From the NCBI GenBank assembly GCA_021397835.1, contig JAJFZO010000447.1, positions 682,001-746,000 of the forward strand: a stretch of 64,000 nucleotides of DNA, read 5' to 3'. The notes beneath the pieces were generated by a model, which did not search any database, had not been told where the DNA came from, and saw nothing but the letters and a program-made list of their open reading frames with translations. The position numbers and the translations under genes are program-made. Positions within the stretch are counted from its first letter, which is position 1, and every line of letters starts with the position of its first letter. The DNA is from Moringa oleifera (Eukaryota; Streptophyta; Magnoliopsida; Brassicales; Moringaceae). This document shows positions 35,601 to 50,600 of this stretch, in pieces.

Positions 35601-38600
35601 TTTATACACATTCGAGACCCTCTAAGGTCTTGCTACTTGGCACTGGCAGTTGCTCAACTTACTGATGTCAATCCTTGCAGGCGTGCTCGGTAAAATGCTA
35701 CATTGCCTTGAAGAGCACTTAGTGTAGTTGGCTAACTTCCCCTTTGGGCAATTTCCTCCTAAAATATCTCTTTGTCTTAGCTACCAAAGGTTACCCAAAT
35801 ATGTGTTCATAGAGATAACTGCCCATGCCGAGTCACCTGCAATGTGCTTGTGTCTCCTGCCCAATTACATCTCAGAACCACATGTCATTGCATTGATTCT
35901 CTTGTACTGCCCACTGGAGGTAACTCTGGCTTACCTTCCAAGTGTTTAAGTGCAACCAACTCTTAAGGCTATCCCTCAAGTTTGAGTGCCAAGACTAGCA
36001 TGTCTTCACCACCTATAACTACTATCCCTTCATAGCACCAATGAGTGTCGACCTTCTAGTGTGGGCTCTGCTTCACGTTTTCTTGGCTTGATATGGGACA
36101 AAGCACTCTAATGTCAAGTCTAGTCATCTCATAAGTTAAGGGACTAACACCTCTCATATACATCTATAAATAAGTTTTTAAGAGGATAAGATTTCTGACA
36201 AATCTATGTATTCCTCCTCATTTATAAAATATTACCCAGTCACTCATTTATCTTTACAGTCCAATGATAAGGTCTCTCCTCTCTCAAAAGCCCTAACATA
36301 GCTCACCCTCCACACCATCCAAAAGACCAACAATGGAATGCAACTTTACAGCTAGTGAACCTGAGACGACCCATTAATATCCTAAAATAGCCAAGATGCT
36401 TTCCCAAACTTGTCTAATCCATTTGCACCAAAGAAGAATGTGAATAATCGACTCTCCATCTTGTTGCATAAATAGCATATGTTTACCATAACCTTGTCCT
36501 TCTTCTGTAGATTATCAATAGTTAGTAGTTTGCAGAATCAATTTTTGTGCAATTGGGTTAGAGGTTGAGGGAGAACTATTGGGTTTACAAGGCAACAATA
36601 AGGACAGGGTGCTAGTTGAATATATGAAACAAGACATGAATAAAGTGTGCAAAGTTGTAGGAGTGTCATTTGTAGGGTTAGAAGATCAAGAGTTTGTAAA
36701 ATTGTTCACTGTATGGGGTGATGATTAAACATAGTCTAGTCTTAGTGGCAACCAGTTACTTTCAAGGATTGATAAGTCTTTCATATCAAGCCAACAAGAG
36801 GATGTGTTTCCAATGTGAGTGAGAGATTTTTCTCTTAACTAGTGCCGGATTATAATCCCACCCAAGTGAGATGGTTTGAGGCTTGTGGCAAGAAATCAAG
36901 GTAGATGGACATGTTAGTTTTGTCCTGGCATCCCAATTGAAGAGCCGAAAGAATAATGTAAGAAAATAGAATAAGGAACAATTAGGGATGTGAGCACTAA
37001 AAGAGGAGTTTATGAAAGGATTTGATGGAAACTAATGGAAAATAGACGAAGGGGATTAAAGGAGTTAACAACCAAAAAAGTGAAAGTCAATAATGTATTG
37101 GGTACACTTATTAATTTAAAAGAGCTATCTTGGAGGAACAAAATCTAAAGCCTTGGTTAAACAACTGATTCTGTAATAGTAAATTTCTCCGCAACAAATG
37201 TTCATCGAAAGTACAACTTTATCAAATCTATGGTGATTGGCGAGGAAGAGATTGAGGAACATTCAAAGTTAAAAGAAGAAAATTAGAAAATTAAGTTATT
37301 ATATAATGAGAACGATAGGTGAAGATCAACGCTTAATGGGCTTAATGTCAATTGGATTGATCCAGAGTTGTAGGTTTGGATCAAAAAACCCTTCAAGGAG
37401 AAAGAAGTGCATCAAACATTGATGGATTGCAAGGGGATTGGGCCCTCTAAACAAATGGTTTCACTATGACACCCTAAAGAGTAAGTGAACTACTATTAAA
37501 CGTGATGTTTTAAACATGCAAAAATTCCGTGAAGTGAGTTCAAGGGATTGAATAGTTCATCTTATTCATTTAGAACTTAGGATACAATCTTCAAATAAAC
37601 AAAGCTACCACAAACTAAGTCTAAATGAATCCTTAATATTATGGGATATAAATGATATCCCTAATATTATGAGATATTAGAAATCAGTTTGTGAAATTCC
37701 CATTTTATTTGTAGATTTTTGCTATATATTTTTAAAATAGTTAACAACCTTAGAAATCCATTTGAGGCAATTTTGCATAATAACTTTTTAAGTTTTATGT
37801 AAATTTATTGTGTACTTGAGCTTTTGCCTACTTGTAAAAGAAACTACATAAGTTAAACTTCATAAGTAAGAAGTAAATTCAAAATATGTAAATAAGAGAG
37901 GTCAATTAAAATATATTCAAGATTATAATAAGAAATTATAGTTTTGCTCATGGACACAAAAAACTTTGAAAATTGTAATTTAGAGAGGATAAGATGACCA
38001 TGAGGGATTTTAAAAAGTGTATGGAGAGGATTTGTACTCCATGGAAATCTTCTCTATTAAGGCAAAACGAAAGCCCTTTGAGTTTCACAGGAAGTTGAGC
38101 AGTGACTTAGAATAGTTACGCAAAGGAAAAGGAAAAGGGTTTTGATGTATTTCAATTTGAAGGTAATGAGGTGGGTAGTAGTAGCTTTGTAAGCGCAAGG
38201 AACCAATCGAACTAGTGAATGGAATGGCGAAAAGTGGGAAATATGTTACTACTGGAAGTCAAAATTAATAGAACAAGAGAGTTTTTACGATTATCAGAGG
38301 CGAAACCAACAAACATGAGGGTAATGCTGTTTCTAGAAGGAGATAATGGATTCAAGTTGTCACATAAGATGAAGGTTTTTAATGCCCGAGGAAATTTTAA
38401 AGGTGATTAAGGATTTGAGGCATACACAAAGGGTTGAAATGGCTTGATTCAGAGGTCTCTATTGGACAAGACAAAGCCAGAGCATAAAAAGGCCAAAACA
38501 TTGTCTTCGTCATTGTTGAGGCAGTCTCCTTTGGGTAGGGAAACAGTGTTGAGCGAGGTTGAAAGACAACTTTTGGTTATTGATTTAAACAATGGGCATA

Positions 38601-41600
38601 CTAAACTGGAAGCAGAGGTGACAAGATTAGGACAAGGCATAACAAGAGAAGAAAGGCAAGGACAATGAAGGGTAGAGGTATCTTTAAGGTACGAGAGAGA
38701 AAATATGAGCATGAATAAAGGGAAGACTAAATTGAAAGAGATTGGTAACAAGGTGGAGGCAAGCGGACAGCTCTCCAAGAGAGAAATCAACCAATTATTG
38801 TTTGAAGAAGGGTTGACAATGATGCTGAAACAGTTGAGGGCAAAAAGTTGCGTAAGTAGTGAGTTATAGCGTGAGTTAGGGTTTGGTAGATTGAAGTAAT
38901 GGTCCTACAGTGTGAATTTGTAAAGGAGAATGCATGGCAACAAGTGTTGTTGAGGAGGGTGTTGAAGAACTTGGGCAACCTTTGCGACACGATGAGGTCT
39001 TTTATGGGGACCAAAGATGATCAAGCTTGTCTAATAAGATAGAAAGCCAAAGGGTTGAAAAGATGATCTATGTTTAAAGTATTATCATGAAAGGTAAAGT
39101 GACTAAGTAATATAGAAAAGAGACTAGTAATTTAGCACGCGTTAGGAGAAGGAAAGCAAATGTTGCATGTTTTTAAGACACAAAAATTAAGGAGATGAGT
39201 GAAGGATTGCTAATACTTTGTAGGGGCATGAGGGAGTCGAGTGGAGAGCCTGATCATTTAGAGATAGTTTTGGGGGGATAGTAATTATGTGAAATACAAA
39301 GATGAGTTGTTGTGTGGAAGAATGGAGAGGCAAAGAGATTTTATCATGTATTTTAAGGATAGAGATTAATCGGATGAAAAGGATGTTCACACGAGTATAT
39401 AGGCAAATGGAAGGCAAGAGTTATAGATGAATATGAGAGGAATTAAGAGAATGTAGAGGAAGATAGAGATTGCTATGAGTAATGTGAGGGACTTTAATAA
39501 GGTTCCTTATGAGCATGAAAGAATAGGAAGGGGACGAAGAGGTTGCAAAGAATGCTTTTTATGATATTTTAGCAAAATTTCAATTGATTGATTTATCTCT
39601 TGGTAAAAGAGTATTTACTCGATCAACTTCCTTATCGAGGATAAATTGGTTTTTGATTTCATGTCAGTGAAATGAAACATAATCGAAAGAGGAAAAAAGG
39701 GGCAAAAATCTTACTTAAGTCAATGTTAGATCACATTTTGATTCTGTTGAAGGTGAAGGGTATACAAGAAAGACTAATCCCTTTCTGATTTGAGAACATG
39801 CGGCTTTGGATTGATAGATTTAGTTAGGGGGTTCAGAAATGATGAGAGTGTGATAATTTGACAAGGAACACTGATGATGTTATGGTGTATAAACTGAAGA
39901 ATTTGAAACAACAAATCGAAAGATGAAACAGAGAGAAAATAGACAACATGGAGAAGTATAAAAGAAATTTTATGGCAAGAGTTGGCAAAAATAAAGGGAA
40001 TGGACATGAATTATGAAAATAATGCCAGATTGTCTAGTAGAAGAGATGAAATCACAAAAAAACTGTCAATTATTATGAGGATGGAAGCAAAAGTCTAGAG
40101 CACTATGGTTAAAAGAAGATGATAAAAATACATTTTTTTTCATAAAGCAACAAATAAGCATAAAAGATACAACTTTATCTGGATTATGAAAATCAAGGGT
40201 GAGGAGGTGGAGAGGCAAACAGAGCTTAATGAAAAAACTAAAGACTTTTACCGTGAATTTTACATGGAAAACCATATATGGAGACCAACTCTAAATGATA
40301 TGCAGTTTTATTAGATAAACGGTGAATTTCAAGAGAATGTGAAGATGCCTTTAAATGGTTGTGATAAAGATAAAGCACTTGGATCGGATTATTTCACAAT
40401 AATATTTAAAAAAAATAATGAAGTACCATTAAAGGTGAGATTATGGGATTATTCATGAAGTCACGAGAAATGGGAGTTCATTACTTTGTTGAACTTTACT
40501 TTTCAATGCTTATGCCAAAGAAAATAGGGTTCACAGCATTAAAAATATTCACCTAATTAGCTTGATTAGCAGTGTGTTGCTAAGGTGTTGTCTACAAGAC
40601 TCAAGGTTACAGTTGGCAAAGTAGTCAATGCTAATTGAATACTTTTGTGATGTGGTAGATCACTATTTGAGATCAGACGAGAATGGGATTATCTATAAAT
40701 TGTATATGGAAAAAGTTATGATCATGTGACATGAGGGTTCGTGACTTACATCATTAGAAGGATGGGATATCTGGTGAAATGGCATAAGTGGATGACGAAA
40801 TATGTAACTTTTCTATCCTTTTCAGTTCTAGTAAATAGAGAGTCTACACATTTCTTTAAGGCTTCTAGAAGTTTGAGGCAAAGAGATCTATTGTCTTGCC
40901 TTTTCTACATTCTCATCATAGAGCCTTTGATCACATGATGAGTGTAATAGTGCAAGAAACCTTGTTGAGAGGCTTAAAATGGGAAGGGGAGGTGAGATGA
41001 TGATATCACAGCTATTGTTTGTAGATGATACTGCTTTGTTTTGTAAGTCAATGAAAGAATAGTTAGTGAATGTGAGATGTGTCCTTCTAAATTTTGAGGC
41101 AATCACGTGTCTGAGTACGAATCTAAGAAAGAATGAGTTGATTCCTTTAAGCATAGGAGTGGATGGAGAGCACCTTGCAAGGGTACTAAGTTACAAGGTA
41201 GGTTCACTTTCGAGACAGTATTCAGGGTTTCTTTTGCGAGTAAAACACACAAAAAAAACAACATAGAATAAAGTGATGAAAGAGGGTGGAAAACGGACTA
41301 CTTATCTAAAAGACGGAGACTAACATTGATAAAAAGTATCTTATCAAGTACACCAGTTTACTATATGTCCCTTTTTCTAATCCTAAAGGATGTGACAATG
41401 AGGCTAGAGCAATTGCAGCTGTGAGGTAGTTCAAATTGATAGAAATGTAGGACTAGGAATGAAACTAATTCGATTTTCTAACAAAATGCTATTAAGAAAA
41501 TGGCTTTGGAGGCTTATGAGAGAAAGCGATAGCTTGTGGGGAAGAATGGTGGAGAATAGATATGGGGGATGAAAAGGGGGAAAGTTATAGGACAAAGGCA

Positions 41601-44600
41601 CGAAGGGCTATTTGAAAAGCACGAGAGGATTTTAGAACGTGGGTGGGATTCAAGATAAGAAGTGAATGGTACATCAGATTTGGCACGATGGTTGGTGCGG
41701 AGAAAATCCACTAATAGAGAAGTTCCGTTTTATTTGTAACTTGTCTTTTACTAAACAAGTTTGGGTTAGTAATTACTTGGCAATACGAGATGATGAGATC
41801 ACTTGAGATGTGGAATTCAGAAGAGGGATGCAAGCTTGGAAGGTGAGCACCGTGAGGTTTTTTTTCTTTTTTGGGAAAAATATACACTTTTCAATTGAAC
41901 ACGAATGCCATGCGCATAGTAGGTTGGAGAGGCAATTAACTCTAATCAGTTCGCTATGAAGAACTAATGAAGAATCTCTGAGAATAAAGAAGAACAAAAG
42001 GAGACAAGTTTGCTGGCCTCAAATGCAATATGGAAGGTCAGTGCTCCTAAGATAGCCTTTTATACATGAGAAGCCATATATGAAAAGCATCTTACTATTG
42101 ATAATTATTAAAGCAGATGGTCAATAATGGTTAACATGTGTTTTTTTGTGTAAGAAGTGTGTAGAATCTACTAACCATATTTGCTTTGGTTAAATGAACG
42201 AGGTGGATCCGGGATACTGTTCTGACTTTGCTGACTTATAGTTAGGTGGTGGTTGGTTCCATGGGAACTGAGATATGTGCGTAGGAAGGGCTACAGGGGG
42301 CAAAAAAGAAGAGGAAAGTGGCTGCAAAAGTCTTATTGTTAGTCTTTTGACTAGTATGAAATGAGTGCTTTTGATGGAAAAAAAAAAAAACTTCCTTTAG
42401 TTTGTTTAAAGATAGATGGCTAAGAATATTAAGAGTTTGCATCAAAGGGGTTGACATTCTAATGAGAAGGAACTAGTAGGGAAAAAAAAAAAAAGCTTGT
42501 GTTAACAGGTTAAATTCTCACAATCCAATAATAAAACTTTGAAAGAAAAATACAAAACCATTTAATGCATAATGAATTAAATTTAACAAGCTGCACATAC
42601 CTAAATGATTCACATTGAAGCCTGGTGGGATTTCAATCTGGCGAAATTTGAACTGAATCATGTAAACAAGACCTATAAAAAAGATTTGCATCATTGATTA
42701 GAAAATGAAGTTAGGAGCAAACAGTCAATAAAAAGCAGCATAAGAAATAATAAAATGCCCAATGAGACAGTTCTAAAAAGGCAAGCAACCCTTCAAGATA
42801 CTGTATGATATGCATATGAGGGTTATGCATCAAAAATATCAGGCACTGCTGGCAAAAAAGAGATAACGATAAGCTTATTAGAATAGTTTTTCAGTATATT
42901 CCTTTCCGTAATGAGATTAACAATGGTGAAGTTTACGAAATGTTAATATGCTAAGTTGCAAAGACCATATCATCTTAAAGTATAATAAAGATAACATGGA
43001 TCTTGACTAACTAGCTTGGCTCCTATACCTAAAATAAGAAAGTTAGACAAGTTTGCCTCTTGGTCATATACCGAAACAAAATATTTATGAGTCAGTGTCT
43101 CATCAATATAAAGCAGTTAAAATGTTGAGCAAGAACCTGGACTGCAGGAATTGCAAATATTAGAAGTGATAGCTGCTTCTGATATAGGTCCAGGAAGCCA
43201 AACTGCATTTCTACACTGAAAAGATGTGACAATATGTGTTACAATAATCAAGGTGAAGTGCAACTTTTGAAAGAGAAAATCACAGCAGCTATGAACACAC
43301 TTATAATATGAAAATAGAGAATATGAGAAATTTGAAGGTCAAGATTTTCCATAATAATGTACTTGTAACCCAGAAGAAAGAGCCTGTTTGCAAAGAGACT
43401 TGTAATAGTTCGAAAAAAAGAGTGACAAGATCAAAACACAACCAAAAGGCAACTACAAAATGACTAACATATCTGTACCAATACGATAAGTTAAGAGAAA
43501 AAGACTGTGATAAGTTTGAAGGTTATACTATTGTATGACAACCAACCAGAAAAAAAAAAAAGCTCATCTACAAGTCGATATCTAAGAGATCAAACGCAAA
43601 GCAAGAGACATGAGATCACTACCAAGGAGCAATAAAAGCAAAAAACAGTATGTCATTCTAGTCATAAACAAATGAAAAATATAACTATTTTAGATGCTAA
43701 CTCATGGATAGGACAAGTAGACCAACCTGTGGAAAACCCAAGCATCCAACCATGAAATTGCCATCCTACCAAGAGGAAGTAGTTTTATGAGACAACAAAA
43801 AGCTGTTACTTGTTAGATCAAGAAACTTGGTTCTAATATCTACCATCATGATTAGATTATGGAGGAGGAACAGGAAGAAAAAACAATTCTTATGCAAGAA
43901 AGCATAAAATCGAAGAATTCAGATTGGCAGAATGCACCATAAGAAGTTGCTCGAAACTGAACAGGAATGCTCCATAAGCTAAATACAGATGAAATAAAAG
44001 GCTAGCATCAAACTTTTTTTTCCCCCCATTCCCTCAAATTGGTAAAGTTCGCTGCATATGTTATTACCCGGTTTCGCTTAAGCACCATCTCTGACTCACA
44101 ACAAAGATTACATCGTCGAACAACTTCACCAGCTGCATGATTTTCATCTCCATTTGATCTGTTGGATCTATAAATGTGGTGAGGATGCATTATAAGCGTA
44201 AAAGACATTATGCTAATACTAGAAGAAAGTGGAAACACCTGTCATAGAAAACTGCCATTGCTTCTAGTAGTTTCACTTTGTTTAATCTTGCCTGCAAGTA
44301 ATTCTTTCTAGTAAATTTGACATTGACGAAGTACATAATATCAGGAGCATTTGAAGCACAATACCATGAAAGAAGGATATTTCAAAAATTTCTGTTAACT
44401 ATGTGATCAAAGATAATATCTCAAAAAAGAAAAAAACTCATGAGCAATTTCAAACATAATGCAAGGTATGACGTAGCCAATTTTCAGTTAAACATAAACA
44501 AATACACAAAAAAGAATGATATCTAAAACTACTAACAGTCTAAACTTGCAGCTCAGATTCCAATACGTAGCATCAAATCTCTGAACACCATCCCAAGAGT

Positions 44601-47600
44601 AGCTAAAATGCAATTCATTTATTCATTGTCGTGAACTATCCTCAAAATACTAGGTGTTAATTTCTTTTCAAAAATTTTCATATTCAAACGACAACGAAGA
44701 ATTGATACTAAAAGTAAGTAATAATACTATAGGAAAGCTATCTAGAAAATACATGCCATTTATAAACCTCCATAGATTCTTGTAGTCAAATGAACCTATA
44801 ACCTTAATAGTTGCCTCCATAATCCCGATAACTTGAAAGACACATTCAAGTTAATTCAACACCAAGTGATATGACTTCTACACAAGAAGAACAAGAACGA
44901 AAGTAAGAAAATCCCAATATAGAGACTATATAAAATGGAATATTTTTACCTAATCATCTTTTTAAATAATCCCCATGCTAATTTTTATATAATTATCAGG
45001 GGGCAAAGATCCAACCAAGAAAATTTGGAGATATTTATAAGACTCGAAAGCTATTAAGAACAAGAAGAGAGGCACTTAATGACCCAATTGACTAAATTCA
45101 TTAAGAAACTTGTGTTACAAGGTCATCTTAATATATTTAGTTTCGTTATCCAATAATACATTTTTACATTAACATATATATAAAATGAAAACCGGATGAT
45201 TCTCCCAGAAAAAATATATTGGATGAACCATGAATAACTACATGGCTGACTTACATCTAAGAAGCACGCTTTCATCTGCTGCAAGCAAGTTTCCAGAACT
45301 TCAGCTTTAGTCTTGTTACCTGTACTAACTTCTCTCATGTCATGCTCCATCATTGATCTGAGATTTGGTTTCCATAGATCATACCTGAGTAAAAACACTC
45401 CACAATTCATCAAATCATGTAAGGTGAAAGACAAAAAAGCAAAATGTTAAACCATCATACATAATGCTTTCAACAGGATTACCTCGATAGGGTTTCCAAA
45501 GACTAATGCATTGCAAAATAAGGGAAAAAAAGCAATATCATAATGAAAAATCCAAATCAGGCATTTGATCCGTATATCGATAACCCAATGATTTCTAGTT
45601 GATAGTAGTATTTTGAGCTCGAACACTTTCCACAATAACTAAATAATCTGAGGCAGCAGATTATCTAAAGGTTACATTGATAATTTGATCTCCGATGTCT
45701 TATTTGCTTTGAAACACTTTCTAGCAATGCATTAGAAGGTCCTTCTATAAAGCAGAAACAAAAATTTTTCAAAAGAAAAAAGAAATTTTGCTGCAAGGGC
45801 CCATAGTAAAAGTACGTGCATTTTGATTATCACTATTGTTGAAGGGCTATGAAAATCTATTAACTTTTTCTGCAATTATAATAAGGATAGCAACTTTTAC
45901 AAAAAGCAAATACAAAATGGTTACAAACATAATTTTCCTCTAATTACTTCTATATTGCAAAAGAGATACTAAAAGAAAAATAAGAACTTGTTTCTCAACA
46001 CTAAGAAGCAAACATATCAAAAGGTCTAGAGAACAGAGCATTGGTTATTTAGTTTCACACATCTAACACATTTGGGAAATGAAAGACATGAACTTTCTAC
46101 TTTGTCAATCCTTCAAATAACCGTAAAAGTTTTAACTGGCAACGTAATATATCCAATAGCAAATGAATTCATTTACCAAAAACTAAACTAAAGGTTGTGG
46201 CCTACATTAAAGTCAGATATTAATATGTGAGGCTCATTAAATATCACAATGCCAAATTATACATGAGTTTTCACAAACACAACCAAATACAAGACATACT
46301 TCTCGGTGGTACAAAAGATTAAGTAGTGGCCATTTATCAAAAGCATGCATTAAGAAGCCAGTAATTTCATGACATGCAACCTGAATGGGATAAATCCATA
46401 CCTAAAATCTGTCAAGGTATAAGAAAAACTGATAACATATCGAACATTATCTTTAAGACATAGAAAGTAAAGTGACTAACTTACCCCATGTCATCATATC
46501 CCATTACAAGTGCCTCACCCTGAAATTACATTAAACTCAAAATTAAATAAAAAAAAAAGAGAGAGGAAAATGAAAATTAAGATAACTGGAGAACAAGGAC
46601 AAAGGATGCCTCAAAAGCAAGAATATGTCTTGCTAACCTGATCCATGTAAAAGCTAGAATTGGAATCTACATTAAAAAACCACCATAATAGATATAACAA
46701 GGAAATTCAAGTAAGGACCAACTACACCCATGTAAAGTTGACCATGTTCCTTAGTGTTAGATAAATAAATTTGAACACGTCTAGGTTGATGTCATATTGA
46801 CGCATTGCACTAGTGAATAGGGGTTCCTAAAACAATCACAATTCTCAAGCAACATAGCACAGTATTTACTAATAACTAAATGTACAGACAGCATAAAATT
46901 TTGAACAAGTCCCTGCTTTTTCAAATTTCTTGGGAGAGCGATTAATATCTCAACATGAAGACAACATAAAACTTCGAAGAAGTTCTCATTTATCAGATTT
47001 TTTTGAAGAGAATCGGAAGGTTATCTATATAAAACTCTCAAAACCCCAAAAGCACATACACCAAGCAACTATAAATTTCACAAGTCTCGTACAATTTAAT
47101 CAAAATATAAAGAAATCTAAAACCTATGGCTAAGAACAAAGTTTTATAAGCTGTCAACCAGACTAGAAAGATGATCAATATTAAATTTATATGGTGCCAC
47201 TTATCAATCCTTTCAAATCACCAAATGTAACAGTCAATTGGTTCTCTAACATAAACATACATCATCAAGTCAATTGCAGAAAACCTAATAACATTTACGT
47301 TATATCATTTATTTCCCATGCTTGCTTGGTAACACATGAACTAGGAACTCAAATGACAAAGTAAATAATCATATATGGTAAGGAGCAAAGGGATAAATTA
47401 GTTACAAGGTTAGTTGGTGAGAAACGAGTGTTCGAGTCCTTTGTTGCATAAGACCGATCAAGCAGCTTTTGTATGTGATCATGCATTGTTGCGTCTGTAC
47501 CAATGCCCGCCTTATTGATACAATCAGAAGGGGATGAAATAATCAATAACTATAACTATGACAGTATAAGAAACTAATTCACTGATTGAAATAAACTAAG

Positions 47601-50600
47601 AATGCCCAAAGTCAATGTCAGAGGTTATATAAGTCAATCTCATCACCTTATCCATACAACTCAGCAAATCGGCTTCGCTTAATAAAGGCGGTGGCTTAGT
47701 AACTCCAGCATCAAGAGTCAACATTGTTGGGATGAACTGTAACACAACCAGAAAATTTGAAATTATTATGTGCTCCTGGCTTCAGAATTCATTCTAAGAT
47801 ATAAAAGAATTCATGTTCCCATTGTTCAGAATCAGAGGGTGTCTTTTTTTTTTTTTCCCCCTTAAAAATGGTTTTCCATTTTCCTTCTGGAGGCAGGTAC
47901 CTGCCAACAGGTGGATATTACAGTCCAAGCAAATTCCCGTAACATGCAGATACAATTACGAACTGATTAATTTTGATATTATTATACCCTGATGCTGATG
48001 GAAAAATAGCTCACTTCGTATGTAGTCTTTTGATCACTTCCATCAATAAGAAATAACTTTGAATACCACTAAAAAGATTTAAGGAAGAAATCAGACTATC
48101 CTTCATACTCTGAATTTAAAAGAGGAAAATAAGGCCCATAAACACAAATCACAGAAATATCAGTAAACAACTCAAACAAATTATCATTGTGGGTAATAGG
48201 ACAACTAGTTGTAAATAACGTCCCTTCCTCCTTCTTCCCAAACTTTTTCTAGCAACATTTCTACCACATTTAGTAGCAGTTTCTTCCATTCCTATTTTCA
48301 TTTTCTGCCTTTTCCTTTTGTTCACAAACCATTCTTTGCTGTGTACCACTGCCCTTGAGAAAAGACAAACAAATTAATTTTGATAATATGCTAAAATATT
48401 AAAAAAAATCATCTTTAGTTACCAAAACTCCAGACAAACTGTAAAGTTAATTCAGGTTGTAGCAAGTAGCTAGTTTTCAAGTTGGTAAGTTGTAGACAAT
48501 CAATGCGTTAAGAATGCAAGCAGAGTAGTCCACACATATAACTCAACTAAGGATAGTATAAACTAGTTAGGGTTGCTATGTGAAAGATAAAACACCCCAA
48601 GCATGATATAGACCAAATAAAACAGAATAGCTGTCTCCCCAAAATACCCAAACTGGGGGAAAAAAAAAAAAGAAGAAGTTGTCCTCATCTCTATTGTACT
48701 TCACCAAAAAAACATGTAACTTCTTAAAATTGAAATGAAATAGAATGTGATGATGAGTAGCAAACCTGTTGTCCATTTTCATATTTTGGGATCATTGAAC
48801 CTCCCCATGATTCAAAGCGGTAAACGTCTAGGTAATTTTTCTAAAAGATACAAACAAAAGCAAGGGAAATAGTATATCGTAAGTCAATTAGGAAGTAGAT
48901 AATACAAGACCGATTAACCAAAAGGTTCTCACAACTTCCTATTTTAGCTGCTCAAAGTACTTAGAAAAAAAAAAAAACATGAAAATAAAGAAACATGGAA
49001 TGACATTAACTATTGAGATTCCATAATATATGTTAGACAAAAATTCTATGCAAACTGAAGAAGATTTTTATGAATGTTAAAAGGACTTACAGCTAATATC
49101 ACTCTCCCACACGCAGAAAACCGTTCACCAGCAATATCAATTTCAACAGTAGTTTCAGCCCCTACTGCTGGTTGGGAAACACATGCTAGGAAATGGCGAA
49201 CAACAAGCTCATACAAATTCTGCACAGACATGAAAGTATTTAAATCACAAGAAAGATGATAACAAGAGTAATTTCAAGAATGTGTAGTTATGAGCACACA
49301 AGGTAGTGTTCTGAAAATAATAATACCCACCTGGTGGTCACAAGTCCAACTAGGCTCACCATTAGAGAATTTTGTAGGGTGAATGGGTGGATGAGCCTTG
49401 TCATCGTGACCACCATTGCTAGGATTTCTCCAGAGTCCACCCCCAGGCTCCAACAATCGTTGTGCATATGATCCCCATGCAGGATGCCCTGTTTGTTCCT
49501 CCACCATGGACTAAATCAAACCAAAATCCTAATCATCAACAATTTCATCCAAATTGTCAAAAAGAGAAACAATATGATTGTTTCTAAATTATTTCAGAGC
49601 ATGTCATTGACACCTTTTCAGTAGTAACTATCTAGAGATACAACAATAAGTAAACAAAACAAAAATTTGAAATCCACCTAAGGAGGCTTGAAACATGAAG
49701 GATGAGGCTTGACAATCTAATATATAAGTTAGAATCAGCAAAACTGGCACTCCAGCAAATTTCATGAACTTTTCTGAACATAAAGAAAGGCTGCTCCATT
49801 TCTTAAAGAGGTACAAACTTACACAATCTTCTATTTATTATATTTAGATGTTGCACAATGTAAGAGACTGCCGAGACAAAAGGAAAAGAAATTTTGCTAA
49901 CTACAAGAACATGTGTGACATGGCATAGTTTTTACCTCCGTATTTACCAATGGAAGTGATACACTCAGAAGGTAGTGGAAGAACACTGCTGAATGAAATT
50001 TGGAATAGAGTTGAAGCACAAGCAATGCCAAGTTCTAAAGTTTGAGTGAACACACTAACGAAAGCAAACCACAAATGCTAAGGTTCCCCTCCTTGACGTT
50101 TAATGTGTTTCTTTCATTGGCTTCATTTAAGTTTATTAAGGAGTTATAACTTGAAACTATAAATGAGCAGCAACCCCTTAGGTGCATCTGTACCGACATA
50201 CGTGCATACAGATGTAGAAATAAATACATTGATTGGTAAAAGTACATATGTGTGTCTATCTACTATATATCCATCTTCTTGTCCGTCTGTTTTCTATATT
50301 TAGTCTTCTTATGCTTTGGACACCCTCATGAGTTCCTATACTTCCTTTTCTCTTTGTTTAATCTTCTAAAAATCCAGGTTCTTCGACCAGTTAAAACATG
50401 AACTCAAAGCATATTAGACTAAAAGCTTTATCTAATTACCACAGCACAGAACCATGTTCAACAGGAGACAAAGTTACCGACATGCAAATCAGTTCTACTG
50501 GAAAAGCAGTCAGTCTCTGTACGTGGATAACTGATGAAACCAGCTTGATACAGATCTTCTGCCACCTAAACAAAGAAAGAATGGTAGTTAGAGAGGCTTT

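Larger units (their letters stand above)
33991..42600 (-). other. TOP3A intron 20 (8.6 kb), transposon-rich
   Basis: Flanked by a donor CATTTAG/GTATGT at 42601/42600 and an acceptor ending AATCAG at 33991. The flanking exons join in phase 1 to give [10 protein letters not shown]. It is several times larger than the other introns and holds an LTR-like piece (about 35260-36200), a sense LINE tail (about 36230-36560) and a long antisense LINE (about 36560-42495). 33991-35260 has no recognisable feature. Confidence 0.85.

Noticed and set aside
38219..41266. Several 60-113-codon frames inside TOP3A intron 20 as separate host genes
   Set aside because: They fall in order within one LINE relic (ORF1-like, endonuclease, reverse transcriptase) and are interrupted by frameshifts.
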